A stretch of 64,000 bases of DNA, taken from Ampullaceana balthica. Its lineage: Eukaryota > Mollusca > Gastropoda > Lymnaeidae. The DNA lies in contig CALYLW010001077.1 in the NCBI GenBank assembly GCA_944989445.1, positions 99,028 to 163,027 on the forward strand, given 5' to 3'. Shown piece after piece: positions 36,044 through 43,011 of the stretch. Position 1 is the stretch's first letter. Each line of letters starts with the position of its first letter. The position numbers and the translations under genes were made by a program. The notes beneath the pieces are model-generated. The model had not been told where the DNA came from and did no database searches. It was given only the letters and a program-made list of their open reading frames with translations.

Positions 36044-38822
36044 GCCGGTGAAGTTAATATAAGGGATTTAAAAAGGACATTATTAGCCCCTGTGCTAAAA
36101 AGATGCATGATGTAAAGCAGGGGTGGGCAAACTACGGGCCGATCGCCGCATGCGTCCCGCGAGAGCATATTATGCGGCCCGTAGGCGTGTACATGTTGCG
36201 ATATTATGTGGATGTTAACTTTGTTTATTTAGAATTTTCACTATATTTTAAACGAAATTATTCTGAGTACATGATTGTTTCAAAACTAGGGATATTAATT
36301 CAGTTTTATGGCTCCAGAATTGATTAAATATTATTCATTAATCATTATTGTTAACGTCTTTATTCGAAACTATATTTCAGCTAAACCGGAAGTGGCTTTT
36401 GTTTACGATTTACTTATTGGTTTTTAAAAGCGAATATAGTTGGATTTAACCATGAGTGCTCCCAAAAAGAGAAAGATTGAGGACGAATGTCGTGTTTTTA
36501 ATGACGAATATACCACTAAATATTGCTTCACGATAGTTGGCAGCAAAGCAGTCTGCTTGCTGTGCCTTGAGTGTGCGAGCGTCTTTAAGGAATACAACTT
36601 AAAAAAGAAAACCCGTAAAAAACCAAGTTTTTGACTATAAATCCTTTATGTACGAGAAGTAATTAAAAGAATGTTCATTATAATACGCAGCGCCAGACCA
36701 TCCAGAAATACTAAATTGCAGTTGTGTCGTAAAACATGTTTAATATAATGCGCACCGATCAGGAATATGTTTATAAAAAGAGCTGTCAATAAAATACGCT
36801 CCTTATTGCGCGACAGAAAGGTTGTTCAATATAATACGCACCGCGACGCTCTTTCTCAAAAAATAGCATGATACATAGGAATAAATAAAATAATCTAAAA
36901 AATCAATAATTTAATTACGGTACATGCGATCGATCTGAAATTTTGATACATTGTTTTTATCATCGGTACGAAAATGCCTGCAAAATTTCAGCTCGCTATC
37001 TTGCGAGCAAGTGGGTAAAAAATCGATAAAAAGTTTTGGCGACAAGCAAGCAAGCAAGGTCGGCCGCAGACACCACGAGTTAATATAAAGGATTTAAAAA
37101 GACACCACCAAGCAAACATTTGGATTTAGGGCACAATTTAACGAACAAAGAGAGAAAAGGGAAGAGCCATGAGTTGGTTAATAATTTAAAGAAGCAGCAC
37201 CCTGTTTTCACCAAAAAAGATGCTGCAATAGCCTGTTTGCACATGCAATTTATGTGCATGTTAAATCATTTCAGGCAAAGCTCTCCCTGTTCTCCAGGCA
37301 AGCAGGTGAAAACAGGTTTTGCCATTTGCTTTTGCTGAAACAGAAAAACATTTATGGGGAAACGGCTGACAAGTACATGGCTCAGTTAGATGACTTGCTG
37401 TGACATTTTAAAGGAGGTTCCAAGAATTCAAGAATCTTGAACCACTCTTCAATATCCTCAGTTCACGAAAATCAGATTATGACCTGAAGGAGAAGTTCAA
37501 GTCAGTTCTTGTGTTGGAGTTTTATGGATGTTTCCCGGCAGCAGCATTTCCAAACTTAAACATTTTGATGTCAAACTTTTGTCACTATGTAGGTCCACAT
37601 ACATCTTTGAGAAAGCTTTTTCTTGTATGAAAATAAACAAGTCTAAGAACAGAACAATGTTTACTGACTGCAATTTGAATGCATTCAAGCGAATACCAAG
37701 GAGTAAATTGGTTTCACAGTTCAAGAAAATTATCCAAATTGTGAACAGTTAAATACTTATAATTAACTATAATTTTACTCTATGATGGAGTGTTCTATGA
37801 TCAGCTTGTAGGTATATTACGTTCCTACTTCTTCGTAGTCATTATGGCAGGTAACAATAAACTTTCGTGAAAATAAATTGAATAGTAAAATCTTGTTATG
37901 ACATACAAACTATTTCAGTTCGTATTTAAAATGTAATGTACACGTGTAATAGAGTGTGAATGTGAAATAAAATGACAAGTACATTGTTTTGATCATAAAT
38001 TAATATATTATAAGTTTTAAATTGTAATTAAAGTAGAAAAAAATATATATGCGTTTTCAATGCGGCCCTCAGTAGAAAAAGTTTGCCCACCCTTGATGTA
38101 AAGTTTAAAACACTTCTGGATCATCTAGGATCAATTTTCTAATATCTGTCACGATTTGTAATATCTAATTAGGAATAAAATCTTTAAACTGTACAAAAAA
38201 ATGTATGTGGGGCCCATGGACCAAAATTCTCGTAAATTAAGACTAAATGCATTCCAGTATTTCAATAAAGGTAATATTTAAAAACAAATTCTTTTTAGAG
38301 ATGTATCAATTTAACCAATGTAATTATATTTTGGAAAATTATGTACATTTCAAAACATAGAAAAATGTTACATTTCACGCGCCAGGCTCCTTTGAATGGA
38401 TATAAGAAGTTCTATTCTCAATAAAGTTTTGATATTTTTCATGGTGTTCTAAAGCAACAAAGTTGGGCTCGATCCATTAATTTACCCTGAAAGCAGTCTT
38501 TTAAAAAGTATGTTTATCGGTATAAATATTTTAATCGTTAATTTTTTTTTACGATTAATCGAGAAATTAATCCTTAATTTCCGCAGCCCTAATATATATG
38601 CACACACACACACATGATTAACTGTAAATTTAAAATGGAAGAAAATTAAAACAATAATACATTTTTTTTCAAACTTAATATGTTTTGCATATTATGGAAT
38701 TAATGTTTTCTATTATGTAATTAACATTATATTTCACTTGCAATAAAATATCAACTAACCTTGAATATGGATTGTAGTCAATAAAAGTACCAGTTGTTTC
38801 CAAATCTTAGTCATTTTCAAAT
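14664..38822 (-). CDS. Eight-exon gene for a small type I single-pass membrane protein, 255 residues
   Basis: Seen: eight coding exons at 38760-38814, 24351-24499, 24003-24189, 20773-20863, 19561-19603, 18882-18941, 15890-15964 and 14664-14771 (minus strand). Each has AG/GT borders, and phases agree at all seven junctions (1, 0, 1, 2, 0, 0, 0). The coding length is 768 nt including the stop. Product by residue: signal peptide 1-18; ectodomain 19-144 with cysteines at 30, 41, 45, 81, 107, 108, 119 and 126 and N-glycosylation sequons at 29, 73, 76, 138 and 141; transmembrane helix about 145-161; a basic, partly hydrophobic juxtamembrane stretch 162-195; and an acidic tail to 255. Intron 1 is 14.3 kb and full of transposons. 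Inference: a cell-surface receptor or adhesion molecule. I do not recognise the family; the two ectodomain exons are not a clear Ig, EGF or lectin domain. Extra or alternative exons between the phase-1 borders (introns 1 and 3) could have been missed. Confidence 0.85.
14772..15889 (-). other. Intron 7 of the membrane-protein gene
   Basis: AT-rich. It contains aacgattaa-rich stretches near 15040-15090 and 15390-15460 that are inverted to each other (gggctgttaac...ttaatgtccgcagccc), suggesting a degraded miniature element of about 0.43 kb at 15033-15468. Confidence 0.5.
15890..15964 (-). CDS. Exon 7: Thr-rich part of the tail
   Basis: A 75-nt exon, phase 0 to 0, with acceptor ccatcccctag and donor gtaatt. 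It codes 25 residues ending in DDTFEK. The Thr, Asp and Glu content could provide phosphorylation sites, but no defined signalling motif is seen. Confidence 0.8.
17650..17890 (+). pseudogene. LINE fragment, region after the reverse transcriptase
   Basis: MIHIQKQALRLIGGTFKT and NVIITNAERYSRF align with LDRIQNQALRFLCVTLRT and AIMITVERYCRL in the LINE at 34.7-34.9 kb. The same relative order is kept, with a deletion between the blocks. Confidence 0.55.
17932..18457. repeat. Inverted repeat, arms of about 84 bp around a 357-bp loop
   Basis: Arm 17932-18015 (ccaagcttgttgtgacgtca...) is the reverse complement of 18373-18457 with only a few mismatches. It begins directly at the end of the LINE-like fragment. 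No coding capacity in the loop. Confidence 0.7.
18882..18941 (-). CDS. Exon 6: hydrophobic and basic part of the tail
   Basis: A 60-nt exon, phase 0 to 0, with acceptor ttcctcttag and donor gtacta. It codes VINVRRLIQWIVNFIRPGRE. The mix of bulky hydrophobic and Arg residues could form an amphipathic, membrane-lying helix (inference). The other two frames contain stops. Confidence 0.8.
18942..19560 (-). other. Intron 5 of the membrane-protein gene
   Basis: AT-rich, no repeat family recognised. Confidence 0.6.
19561..19603 (-). CDS. Exon 5: start of the cytoplasmic tail
   Basis: This is a 43-nt exon, phase 2 to 0. The acceptor chosen (ctttgcttag) follows a long pyrimidine tract and keeps the frame open as YCFRAKITYRIQVV. 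A weaker AG 12 nt downstream would create an immediate stop, so it was not used. The basic residues just after the helix fit the inside-positive rule. Confidence 0.78.
19604..20772 (-). other. Intron 4 of the membrane-protein gene
   Basis: AT-rich, no repeat family recognised. A 66-codon plus-strand frame at 19740-19940 lacks support. Confidence 0.6.
20773..20863 (-). CDS. Exon 4: juxtamembrane stalk and transmembrane helix
   Basis: The acceptor is acttttgcag and the donor is gtaaga. The exon enters in phase 1 and leaves in phase 2. It codes a short acidic, Asn-rich stalk and then WPIIIIIVSLALVTIGL, a clear membrane-spanning helix. This exon is the strongest evidence that the product is a single-pass membrane protein. 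Confidence 0.85.
21035..21339 (-). mobile_element. Helitron-like non-autonomous element, degenerate 3' end
   Basis: On the minus strand the 5' end is A then TCTATATATATTATTCACC. The body contains GAATGACCCTCACTTGGGTC and then a GC-rich domain. The 3' side has the GGCGTATGCTACG half-hairpin seen in better copies at 23.2 and 23.8 kb, but the CTAG terminus is lost. Confidence 0.45.
21732..22250. repeat. Foldback repeat related to 5.2-5.56 kb
   Basis: Arms around 21760-21835 and 21995-22070 are inverted copies (AACCACGTTTTTATAAGCGG against CAGCTTATAAAACGTGTTTT). A third copy of the block follows at about 22090-22140, and then GCCCGCCCAACGTTTTAA as at 5.47 kb. Confidence 0.5.
22264..22350 (+). 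repeat. Partial copy of the LINE-tail repeat
   Basis: Contains ataaactaaaaagttcaata, then ggtacattcgatcgatct and TTTTGATACAATGCATTGTC. This is the core of the family seen at 35.8, 41.3, 42.2 and 52.1 kb; it diverges after the core. Confidence 0.55.
23038..23109 (+). pseudogene. tRNA-like sequence, tRNA-Val related
   Basis: TAGTGTACTGGTTATCAT matches the D arm of animal tRNA-Val, and the T arm (ctggg ttcaagc cccag) pairs perfectly. The anticodon loop reads CTCATAC, giving CAT, with one mismatch in its stem. The acceptor stem pairs at only about 3 of 7 positions, so it is a tRNA pseudogene or SINE head, not a working tRNA. The internal promoter boxes are close to consensus. Confidence 0.5.
23174..23530 (-). 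mobile_element. Helitron-like element(s) on the minus strand
   Basis: The minus-strand 3' end at 23174-23177 is CTAG followed by T, preceded by the GCGTATGCTACGCCGCGG hairpin. A second copy of the hairpin domain lies at 23310-23340 without a CTAG. Upstream sequence matches the 21.0-21.3 kb copy. The 5' end is not clear. Confidence 0.45.
24003..24189 (-). CDS. Exon 3: second half of the cysteine-rich ectodomain
   Basis: The acceptor is tctgtttag and the donor is gtaatt. The exon enters in phase 0 and leaves in phase 1. It codes residues 69-130 with two NIT sequons near its start and five cysteines, including a CC pair. Together exons 2 and 3 form a phase 1-1 module, the arrangement typical of shuffled extracellular domains. 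Confidence 0.82.
24351..24499 (-). CDS. Exon 2: first half of the cysteine-rich ectodomain
   Basis: The acceptor is atcactcag and the donor is gtaagc. The exon enters in phase 1, with its first two bases completing an Ala codon, and leaves in phase 0. It codes residues 19-68 and carries Cys 30, 41 and 45 and one sequon (NCT). The frame also runs open beyond the donor, which is why a longer unspliced ORF appears here. Confidence 0.82.
25318..25791. mobile_element. Foldback-like element with AACGGCCCC terminal arrays, copy 2
   Basis: The left terminus has about seven tandem units of ACAAAACGGCCCC(G/T) 13-15 bp long. The right terminus has about four inverted units. Flanks ctggaaac and caggaaac agree at 7 of 8. 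The AT-rich core matches copy 1 at 1.9 kb, including CTTTATTTAAG and GACAAAAGCTTAAAATGAAA. Confidence 0.68.
26196..26265. repeat. Tandem repeat, unit about 31 bp
   Basis: GTAGGGTAGTSTTACCTACA GTGAAG recurs twice with a third partial unit. Confidence 0.7.
26524..29264 (-). mobile_element. hAT transposon, 2.7 kb
   Basis: Left end tcagggccggcgccag and right end ggttaaaccggccctg form the inverted termini, with CCTAGGCG subterminal motifs at both sides. Flanks aacacaac and aacacaaa agree at 7 of 8. It carries a transposase on the minus strand with few breaks, the best-preserved of the hATs here. Confidence 0.85.
26726..29032 (-). pseudogene. hAT transposase (ZMYM type), lightly broken
   Basis: Order on the minus strand: TTF-type zinc finger with VYCFCGKLFTSN (28589-29032); linker with QKLAFRGTHEKL (28315-28599); catalytic region (27225-28388) with YFSIILDCTPDAGHVEQM, NLRGQGCHFGSNMKGKDNGV, WFVPFCAHTLNLAVNDAAKY and FFYASTRRWEVL; then after a break the dimerisation domain with ARGERSFSKLKLIKTYLRTS (26726-26989). 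The usual SxTRW is SETRRK, so the conserved Trp is lost. Three frame breaks separate the parts. The known role is cut-and-paste transposition; an intact protein is not predicted. Confidence 0.82.
30048..30120. repeat. (TA)n microsatellite
   Basis: An uninterrupted AT dinucleotide run of about 36 units. Confidence 0.9.
30335..30399. mobile_element. Solo right end of the 72/165-bp hAT-type miniature family
   Basis: TTGAATTGCAGACAGGGGCC followed by CCGTGCAGTCTTAATCCGCC matches the right halves at 42.80 and 52.71 kb. The left end is missing. Confidence 0.5.
31097..31148. repeat. (TA)n microsatellite
   Basis: An AT dinucleotide run of about 26 units. Confidence 0.9.
31927..32105 (-). repeat. LINE-tail repeat, inverted copy left of the LINE
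   Basis: The reverse complement contains GAGATAAACTAAACATTCAT, ATTCGATCGATCTAAAA, TTGATACAATGCATTGTTAG and CAAAATTTCAGC, the same core as the tail at 35.8 kb but in the opposite orientation. Confidence 0.65.
32281..32930 (+). pseudogene. LINE endonuclease domain
   Basis: Motifs seen: LQLNVCGI (Asn of the first motif), LFQET (catalytic Glu), FKITNVYNTP, IAGDFNAQSPDWG (Asp/Asn pair), SRPDLTLI, and after an in-frame stop at about 32853 GSDHLPI (the Asp-His of the last motif). In the family it nicks target DNA to prime reverse transcription. All key residues are visible, but the stop splits the domain. Confidence 0.78.
33034..33564 (+). pseudogene. LINE linker between endonuclease and reverse transcriptase
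   Basis: A basic stretch (FRPYWDKSLTELVKQRAKSR and on) with many Lys and Arg residues, typical of the segment before the reverse transcriptase fingers. It begins after a stop and ends at a stop before 33570. Confidence 0.65.
33570..34376 (+). pseudogene. LINE reverse transcriptase domain
   Basis: Seen: AHKAPGPDKVHNEML-type start (CQADKAPGPDKVHNEMLKHL) at about 33620, SSYRPISLTSCVGQVAERLV, GGFRKGRQPMDQAL, AVFFDLKQAYDEVW (first catalytic Asp), DGLPRGSALSCTLFLAYVHD, and NAMFADDLAIW (catalytic FADD at about 34283). A stop lies near 33724 and another ends the frame at 34374. In the family this copies the element's RNA at the nicked target. Confidence 0.82.
34377..34850 (+). pseudogene. LINE thumb and connection region
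   Basis: Frames broken by stops. KELASTSWGADARLLRALYL, LDRIQNQALRFLCVTLRT and AIMITVERYCRL are recognisable and match the fragment at 17.65-17.89 kb. Confidence 0.65.
35017..35688 (+). pseudogene. LINE RNase H remnant and C-terminal Cys/His motif
   Basis: VVKVFTDGSRFKDGRSGYGV gives the first catalytic Asp, and SSHDAKLEAICKG gives the Glu. The remaining Asp motifs are missing because of an internal deletion after the Glu. The C-terminus has MKTEHWPIRSYLYKFNTRRE and then CRLCGHPEETVAHVLEKC, a CCHC-like finger. The frame ends VTRKM and a stop; the same ending is found at 42.06 and 52.0 kb. Confidence 0.72.
35780..36070 (+). repeat. LINE 3' tail repeat with (GA)n
   Basis: GATAAACTAAAAATGCATTA, ACGGTACGTTCGATCGATCT, TTGATACGATGCATTGTTAG, CCAAATTTCAGTTCGATCGG and GTGGGTCATTGTTTAC, then a (GA)n run at 35971-36041, then GTTAATATAAGGGATTTAAA. 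It directly follows the LINE ORF end and is taken as its 3' untranslated region. Confidence 0.72.
36452..37752 (+). pseudogene. Charlie-like hAT transposase, internally deleted
   Basis: The N-terminus MSAPKKRKIEDECRVFNDEY then AVCLLCLECASVFKEYNLK is a BED-type finger as in GTF2IRD2/Charlie proteins. It is cut by the inserted repeat and resumes as KGKSHELVNNLKKQHPVFTK at about 37155. Most of the catalytic core is missing. The C-terminal dimerisation domain is present with STYIFEKAFSCMKINKSKNR (about 37590-37750). Non-functional. Confidence 0.78.
36610..37098 (+). repeat. LINE-tail repeat, 0.49 kb copy inserted in the Charlie-like hAT
   Basis: Starts ACCCGTAAAAAACCAAGTTT TTGACTATAAATCC and ends GTTAATATAAAGGATTT, so the ends are inverted copies of AAATCC(C)TT(T)ATAT. 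Flanks ttaaaaaag and ttaaaaag suggest a target duplication. Nearly the whole sequence recurs inverted at 48.64-49.13 kb. Confidence 0.7.
38760..38822 (-). CDS. Exon 1: start codon and signal peptide
   Basis: The ATG is at 38812-38814, followed by MTKIWKQLVLLLTTIHIQ, a typical signal peptide with a basic start and a hydrophobic core. The donor is CAAG followed by gttagt, ending in phase 1. A pyrimidine-rich AG acceptor stands just upstream (intron side from 38823), so a separate 5' untranslated exon is likely. A GTAAGG donor on the minus strand at 39401 is one candidate for its end. Confidence 0.8.
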
Positions 38823-39944
38823 CTGTGAAAAAAGCTATATGAAAAAGAATAATGATAATAAATTAATTTTTTTTTAAATTTATAAAAAATTGCGACATGT
38901 TTATTTATTTACAAAAACACAGGAATTCAAATAATCTTATTTAAAATTATTACATATTACACATATGTTTAATTTTTTTCAAAAATTAAATTTAAATCAT
39001 ACTTTATTGTTTATATTTTATATCATAGCGGCCAGTAGTGTGTTAGCTTTTGGTCTGGAGAGGGATGTGTGCTATATCACTGCCATAAGTACCTAAATAA
39101 TAAAAATTTATAAAATTAATTAAATTGATTTAAGGTTAGTTTTAGTTTTAAATTAGTAAAGCAAAAAACTGAAGCATTAAGATTTTTAATTAAAACAATT
39201 AAGAATAATATATTTATTTTAAAAAAACCAAATAAATTAACAATATTTTTTTTAATGAGAAAATCAACACATTTTTAGTAAGGATAAAGTAATAGTTAAC
39301 GATTCAAATTTTTGACCAAATATCTTTTCCACTGCTTAGCGTGAAAATTAAAAACTTACATCATTTTTAAACCTTTAAACCAACTAACAATATACCTTAC
39401 CTGAGAATTAACAAAATTTCTCTCTCTCTCTCTCTTTTAAACAGAAATCAATATATAAATACATAACATTATACCTGAAATGAAAACCAACTATCTAATT
39501 CAAACGGATGAATAACTAACACAATACATAACCTAAAAGTTAACAATAAGTTAAGCCCCACAGCTAAGTAACCCTCTGTCTAGGCACATAGCGAACTATC
39601 ACAAAAGTTAACCGGACAAAATGTAACCCTAAACCTAGAATGACATTTAGCTAAACTAACCCAAAATCTAAATAACTCTAAACCTAACTTATTAAAAAAA
39701 TAACTATTTTTAATCTGAAAGTAACTTTCGCCCCCCTACTCCTTATATAATCTGACAAATAATGAAACTTATCCCAAACCTGATTCAAAATGTATTTAAC
39801 AAGCTAGTTGTTAGCAGAAAAAAAACTTGATCATATCACTCCCTTACTAATTTGACTCCCTCTTCAAGCACTCATTATTTAAAAACCTTTCATTCTTAGC
39901 CACAATTTTTGTTGCTTCATTCCCTTCTTATCTTACTGAACTTC
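38823..39944. other. Upstream flank of the membrane-protein gene
   Basis: No coding exon is seen. A minus-strand GTAAGG donor at 39401 and a CT-rich tract at 39420-39436 could belong to a 5' untranslated exon. Promoter not identified. Confidence 0.35.
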
Positions 39945-40140
39945 TGTTTGAATTATCACCCTCTTTTCAGTTACTTTCCAGAAGAAGTACGCCTTCTTTC
40001 AGTTTTTAAGACACACACTGAACAATTTGGCGAAAGCTCTACACCTGTTTGTGCTCCCGAACTCTTTAATTTTCTGCCATCAAGCTTTCTTAGTATTCCT
40101 ATTCCAATTACCACGGTCTCTTAGACTGCACTAAAGTTCA
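39945..40140 (+). pseudogene. Possible CR1-type LINE C-terminal scrap
   Basis: FKTHTEQFGESSTPVCAPEL and FNFLPSS resemble the FG.RSFSV..P.LWN.LPS ending common in CR1/Jockey-like proteins. It is short and only a pattern match. A second copy is at 49898-50071. Confidence 0.35.
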
Positions 40141-41079
40141 ACTTTTCAAAATTTACTTTCCAAATTGACAATAAAATCAAATTTTCTCCGACAAATACGC
40201 ATAGCTTATGTATACCATTAGGTCATATCTTTTATGTAATAAAGATATAAATGTATGATACGATGTTATGGGAAAAAATAATATTATTCATAATAAGTAA
40301 CATGTATCCAAAATGTCTTGATATTTTTAATGTCTTAATCTTTGTTTTTTAGTAATACATCAGTGCTTTAGAAATACTTATAAAATACTTTATATTTTAT
40401 GTTATTATTTTATTATAATTTGTTGATTATCATAATTTTGTTGTTGTTAAATTGTGTGTATATTGTTCTATTACCTAATATAAATATAAAGATTGTGGAT
40501 GTTTTATGTTATTGTATTATATGTCTTACACATAGTTTTATGTACCTAGATAGACAAATGCGTATAAAATGAAGTGTTTGTTTCTAATTAAAGCTTTTAA
40601 GCAAATTTCTTGCTTGTATATTAGTCTTACCTATTTTCTGTTTTAAATTTAAGGAGCTATTTGAATCATTCGTGTGACTTTTATGTCCTAACAAATAATA
40701 CATATCTGCATTTGATCGCGTATCGACGATTGATCCTGAAAAGAAAAGTATGTTAATAGTATAACATTTTATGAAAGAATCCGCAGTCAATTATGATGTT
40801 CGAGATTTTAATTACAATTGCCGTTTTCTTAAAATACAAAAAAATAAAATAAAAAAAGATATAGGGTGGTTAAAGTGGGAAAATGGTCAAAAGGTGAGAA
40901 TTATAATCTCTGTGAAGGCAAGGATCGGATTCGTTGGCTTAAGTATAGCATGGGTTTTTCTTATATATGTAAACATTGCTATACTTTTGGTTTCTTTTGC
41001 CTATGTCTAAGACAACATTAAATACGTTATAATATTACTATTAAAATTAAGAAGAAAAACATGAAAATTAATAACGAAT
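40141..41079 (+). other. Unassigned part of the duplicated segment
   Basis: AT-rich. A 79-codon frame at 40771-41010 contains a hydrophobic stretch but is destroyed by a deletion in the other copy (about 50800), so it is not treated as a gene. Confidence 0.4.
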
Positions 41080-41795
41080 TAAACAACCCCGTAAAAACTA
41101 AGCTTTTGAATAAAAATCCCTTATATGAGAGACAGAACTCAAAGTTTTGATTATGTTCAAAGGCGACAAACATTTACAGACTGAAGCCTACTGATCTCCC
41201 CTAGCTTTAAAACCGGGGGGAAGGGGGAGGGTTAGTAGACATCGATGACTTGCGTTAACTCAAGTGACACGTGGAAGGCGAAAAATAACAAACAGCGTCA
41301 TTGAATTACATAGACTTTTATAGAGATAAACTAAAAATGCATTAATTTAATTACGGTACATTGAACTTGAACTATCCCTTAACCCGTCGTTGGGTCGTTG
41401 GGGTACCATCGCGAACTGCTAACTATCTCACGCCATTTGTCCCGGTCATGTGCTGCCTTTTGAGATTCGCTGAATGACAGGCCGGTCCACTCTTTGATAT
41501 CGTCTTCCCGTCTCTTCTTTTGTCTGCCTCTTTTCCTTCCTCCCGGGACTGTACCTTGCAATATGGTTTTTGCGAGACCTCCATTTCTTGTCACGTGTTT
41601 GTACCATCGTAGTTTCCTCTTCTTAATGGAGGTGCATTAGATAGATCTAAAATTTTAATACGATTGATTGTTTAGGTGACCCGAGTATATGTGCAAAATT
41701 TCAGCTTGATGCCAACACGGAAAGTGTATCATTGTTAACAGTTGTTTTTTTCCGTCCGACAACGAACGACAAGATTTCGAAGTTAATATATGGGA
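41080..41795 (+). repeat. LINE-tail repeat, copy split by a LINE fragment
   Basis: 5' part AACCCCGTAAAAACTAAGCT then AAAATCCCTTATATGAGAGAC, and 3' part ending GAAGTTAATATATGGGATTT. The core is cut after GGTACATT by the fragment at 41363-41630. Confidence 0.7.
41363..41630 (-). pseudogene. 5'-truncated LINE 3' end
   Basis: On the minus strand GLAKTILQGTVPGGRKRGRQ, KKRREDDIKEWTGLSFSESQ and AAHDRDKWREIV give the C-terminal signature of a common animal LINE family. Flanks ggtacatt and ggtgcatt look like its target duplication. Confidence 0.65.
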
Positions 41796-41869
41796 TTTAA
41801 AAAAAAACGCATACATAAGGATAGCTATTTCTTAGTAACTGTTCTTTAAAGTTAAACAAGGAATAAAAC

Positions 41870-42390
41870 AAACCCGTAAAAACAAACTTTTTGACTATAA
41901 ATCCCTTATATATGAGACATAACTAAAAGTATTGATTATGTTCAAACGCGACAAACATTTACAGACTGAATATGTCTTAACTCCCCTTTGCTTTTTAACC
42001 CCGGGGGCGGGTGGGAGAGGGAAAAGGTCTGGTCACCGATCACTGGACCGAGCTCAGCGTGACACGTAAAATGTAAACAAAAGCAGGCCGGTACATCGAC
42101 GATGTGGCGTCAACACGCGAACTGAACTGTCACGTGGAAAAAAAAACAATAACAAACTGTGAAATTGAATTAAATACGTTGTGTAGAGATAAACTAAAAA
42201 TGCATTAATTTTATTACGGTAAGTTCCATCGATCTGAAATTTTGATACGATGCATTGTTAGGTGACATGGGACCATATTCCAAATTTCAGTTCGATGGCT
42301 TCACGGAAAGTGGGTCATTTTTTACTTTTGTTTTTTCCGCCCGCCCGACGACGAAAGACAGAGACGGCGGTGAAGTTAATATAAGGGATT
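41870..42390 (+). repeat. LINE-tail repeat carrying the end of the LINE ORF
   Basis: 5' part AACCCGTAAAAACAAACTTT TTGACTATAAATCCC. The middle matches the last 60 bases of the LINE ORF at 35.64 kb (GGTCTGGTCACCGAT...GTGACACGTAAAATGTAAAC), and the 3' tail runs to GTTAATATAAGGGATTT. It looks like a non-autonomous partner keeping the LINE's 3' end. Confidence 0.68.
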
Positions 42391-42660
42391 TTTATTTTAA
42401 ATAAAGTTTTTTTCCAGAAGTCTTCAGACTAATTCTTCTGATCACACATACGGAAATATTAGAAATTTAAATTCTAAAGCACCCAGCAGTGGCTAGTTTA
42501 CTCAACCCTGCTCAAAACGAGGACTGGATAAACAATTAGACAAAGAAGTCTTGTGCCTAGGGCACCAAGCATTTGGAAGGCACAAAAAGACCTCAAGAAA
42601 AAAGTTTTAGTGTCCTTGTAGCCGTGCGTTAGCAAATCGCAAATTCAAAATTAAATCGCA

Positions 42661-42825
42661 CAAGGGGGGATTAAGGGGGAGGCTGATGTGCCAAAGCCAG
42701 AGCCCCCAATATATTAAGGCTAAATTAAGGGACCCAAAACGTATTCAAATGTGTAATTAAGTGAATGGACCGGACCCCAGGTGGAATTGCAGCCAGGGGC
42801 CCCGTGCAATCTTAAGCCACCCATG
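42661..42825. mobile_element. 165-bp hAT-type miniature element
   Basis: Left caaggggggattaag and right cttaagccacccatg are inverted. The target duplication AAATCGCA is perfect (42653-42660 and 42826-42833). The same element is at 52575-52739. Confidence 0.78.
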
Positions 42826-43011
42826 AAATCGCACATTATTAAACCGTGGTCCCACAACATGGGACAACAGTTTTTTTTTGCTGGGTTGACTGTGGGTCAT
42901 CTTACTGTAAGCATCATTATGGTCCCTTTAATAAATCTTGCCGTATTTATGATGGAGGAAAAATAACTTGATACTGTTCTCAAAAACTCGTCTATTGCAC
43001 ATAGGAAAAAG

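Larger units (their letters stand above)
32143..36070 (+). mobile_element. I-clade non-LTR retrotransposon (nimbus-like), broken
   Basis: One element carrying, in order, an apurinic-type endonuclease, a reverse transcriptase, an RNase H remnant and a C-terminal Cys/His motif, followed by a 3' tail ending in a (GA)n run and GTTAATATAAGGGATTT. This order with RNase H after the reverse transcriptase is typical of the I group. Comparison with nimbus of Biomphalaria is from family knowledge, not a search. The 5' border is unclear. Confidence 0.8.
36118..38095 (+). mobile_element. Charlie-like hAT, 1.98 kb, interrupted
   Basis: Termini caggggtgggcaaactacgg and tttgcccacccttg are inverted. The 8-bp target duplication ATGTAAAG is perfect at 36110-36117 and 38096-38103, and GCGGCCC subterminal motifs lie on both sides. 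A 0.49 kb tail-type repeat sits inside at 36610-37098. Confidence 0.88.
24500..38759 (-). other. Intron 1 of the membrane-protein gene, 14.3 kb
   Basis: Transposons cover more than half: the AACGGCCCC element, a hAT, a LINE with its tail repeats and a Charlie-like hAT. Remaining stretches (24.5-25.3, 25.8-26.5, 29.3-31.9 kb) are AT-rich with microsatellites. The spacing assumes no missed exon. Confidence 0.6.

Noticed and set aside
35851..36168. Arg-Glu or Ser-Leu repeat frames
   Set aside because: They are translations of the (GA)n run in the LINE tail.
40771..41010. 79-codon frame with a hydrophobic segment
   Set aside because: The duplicated copy near 50.75-50.95 kb has a deletion that breaks it, and no other support exists.
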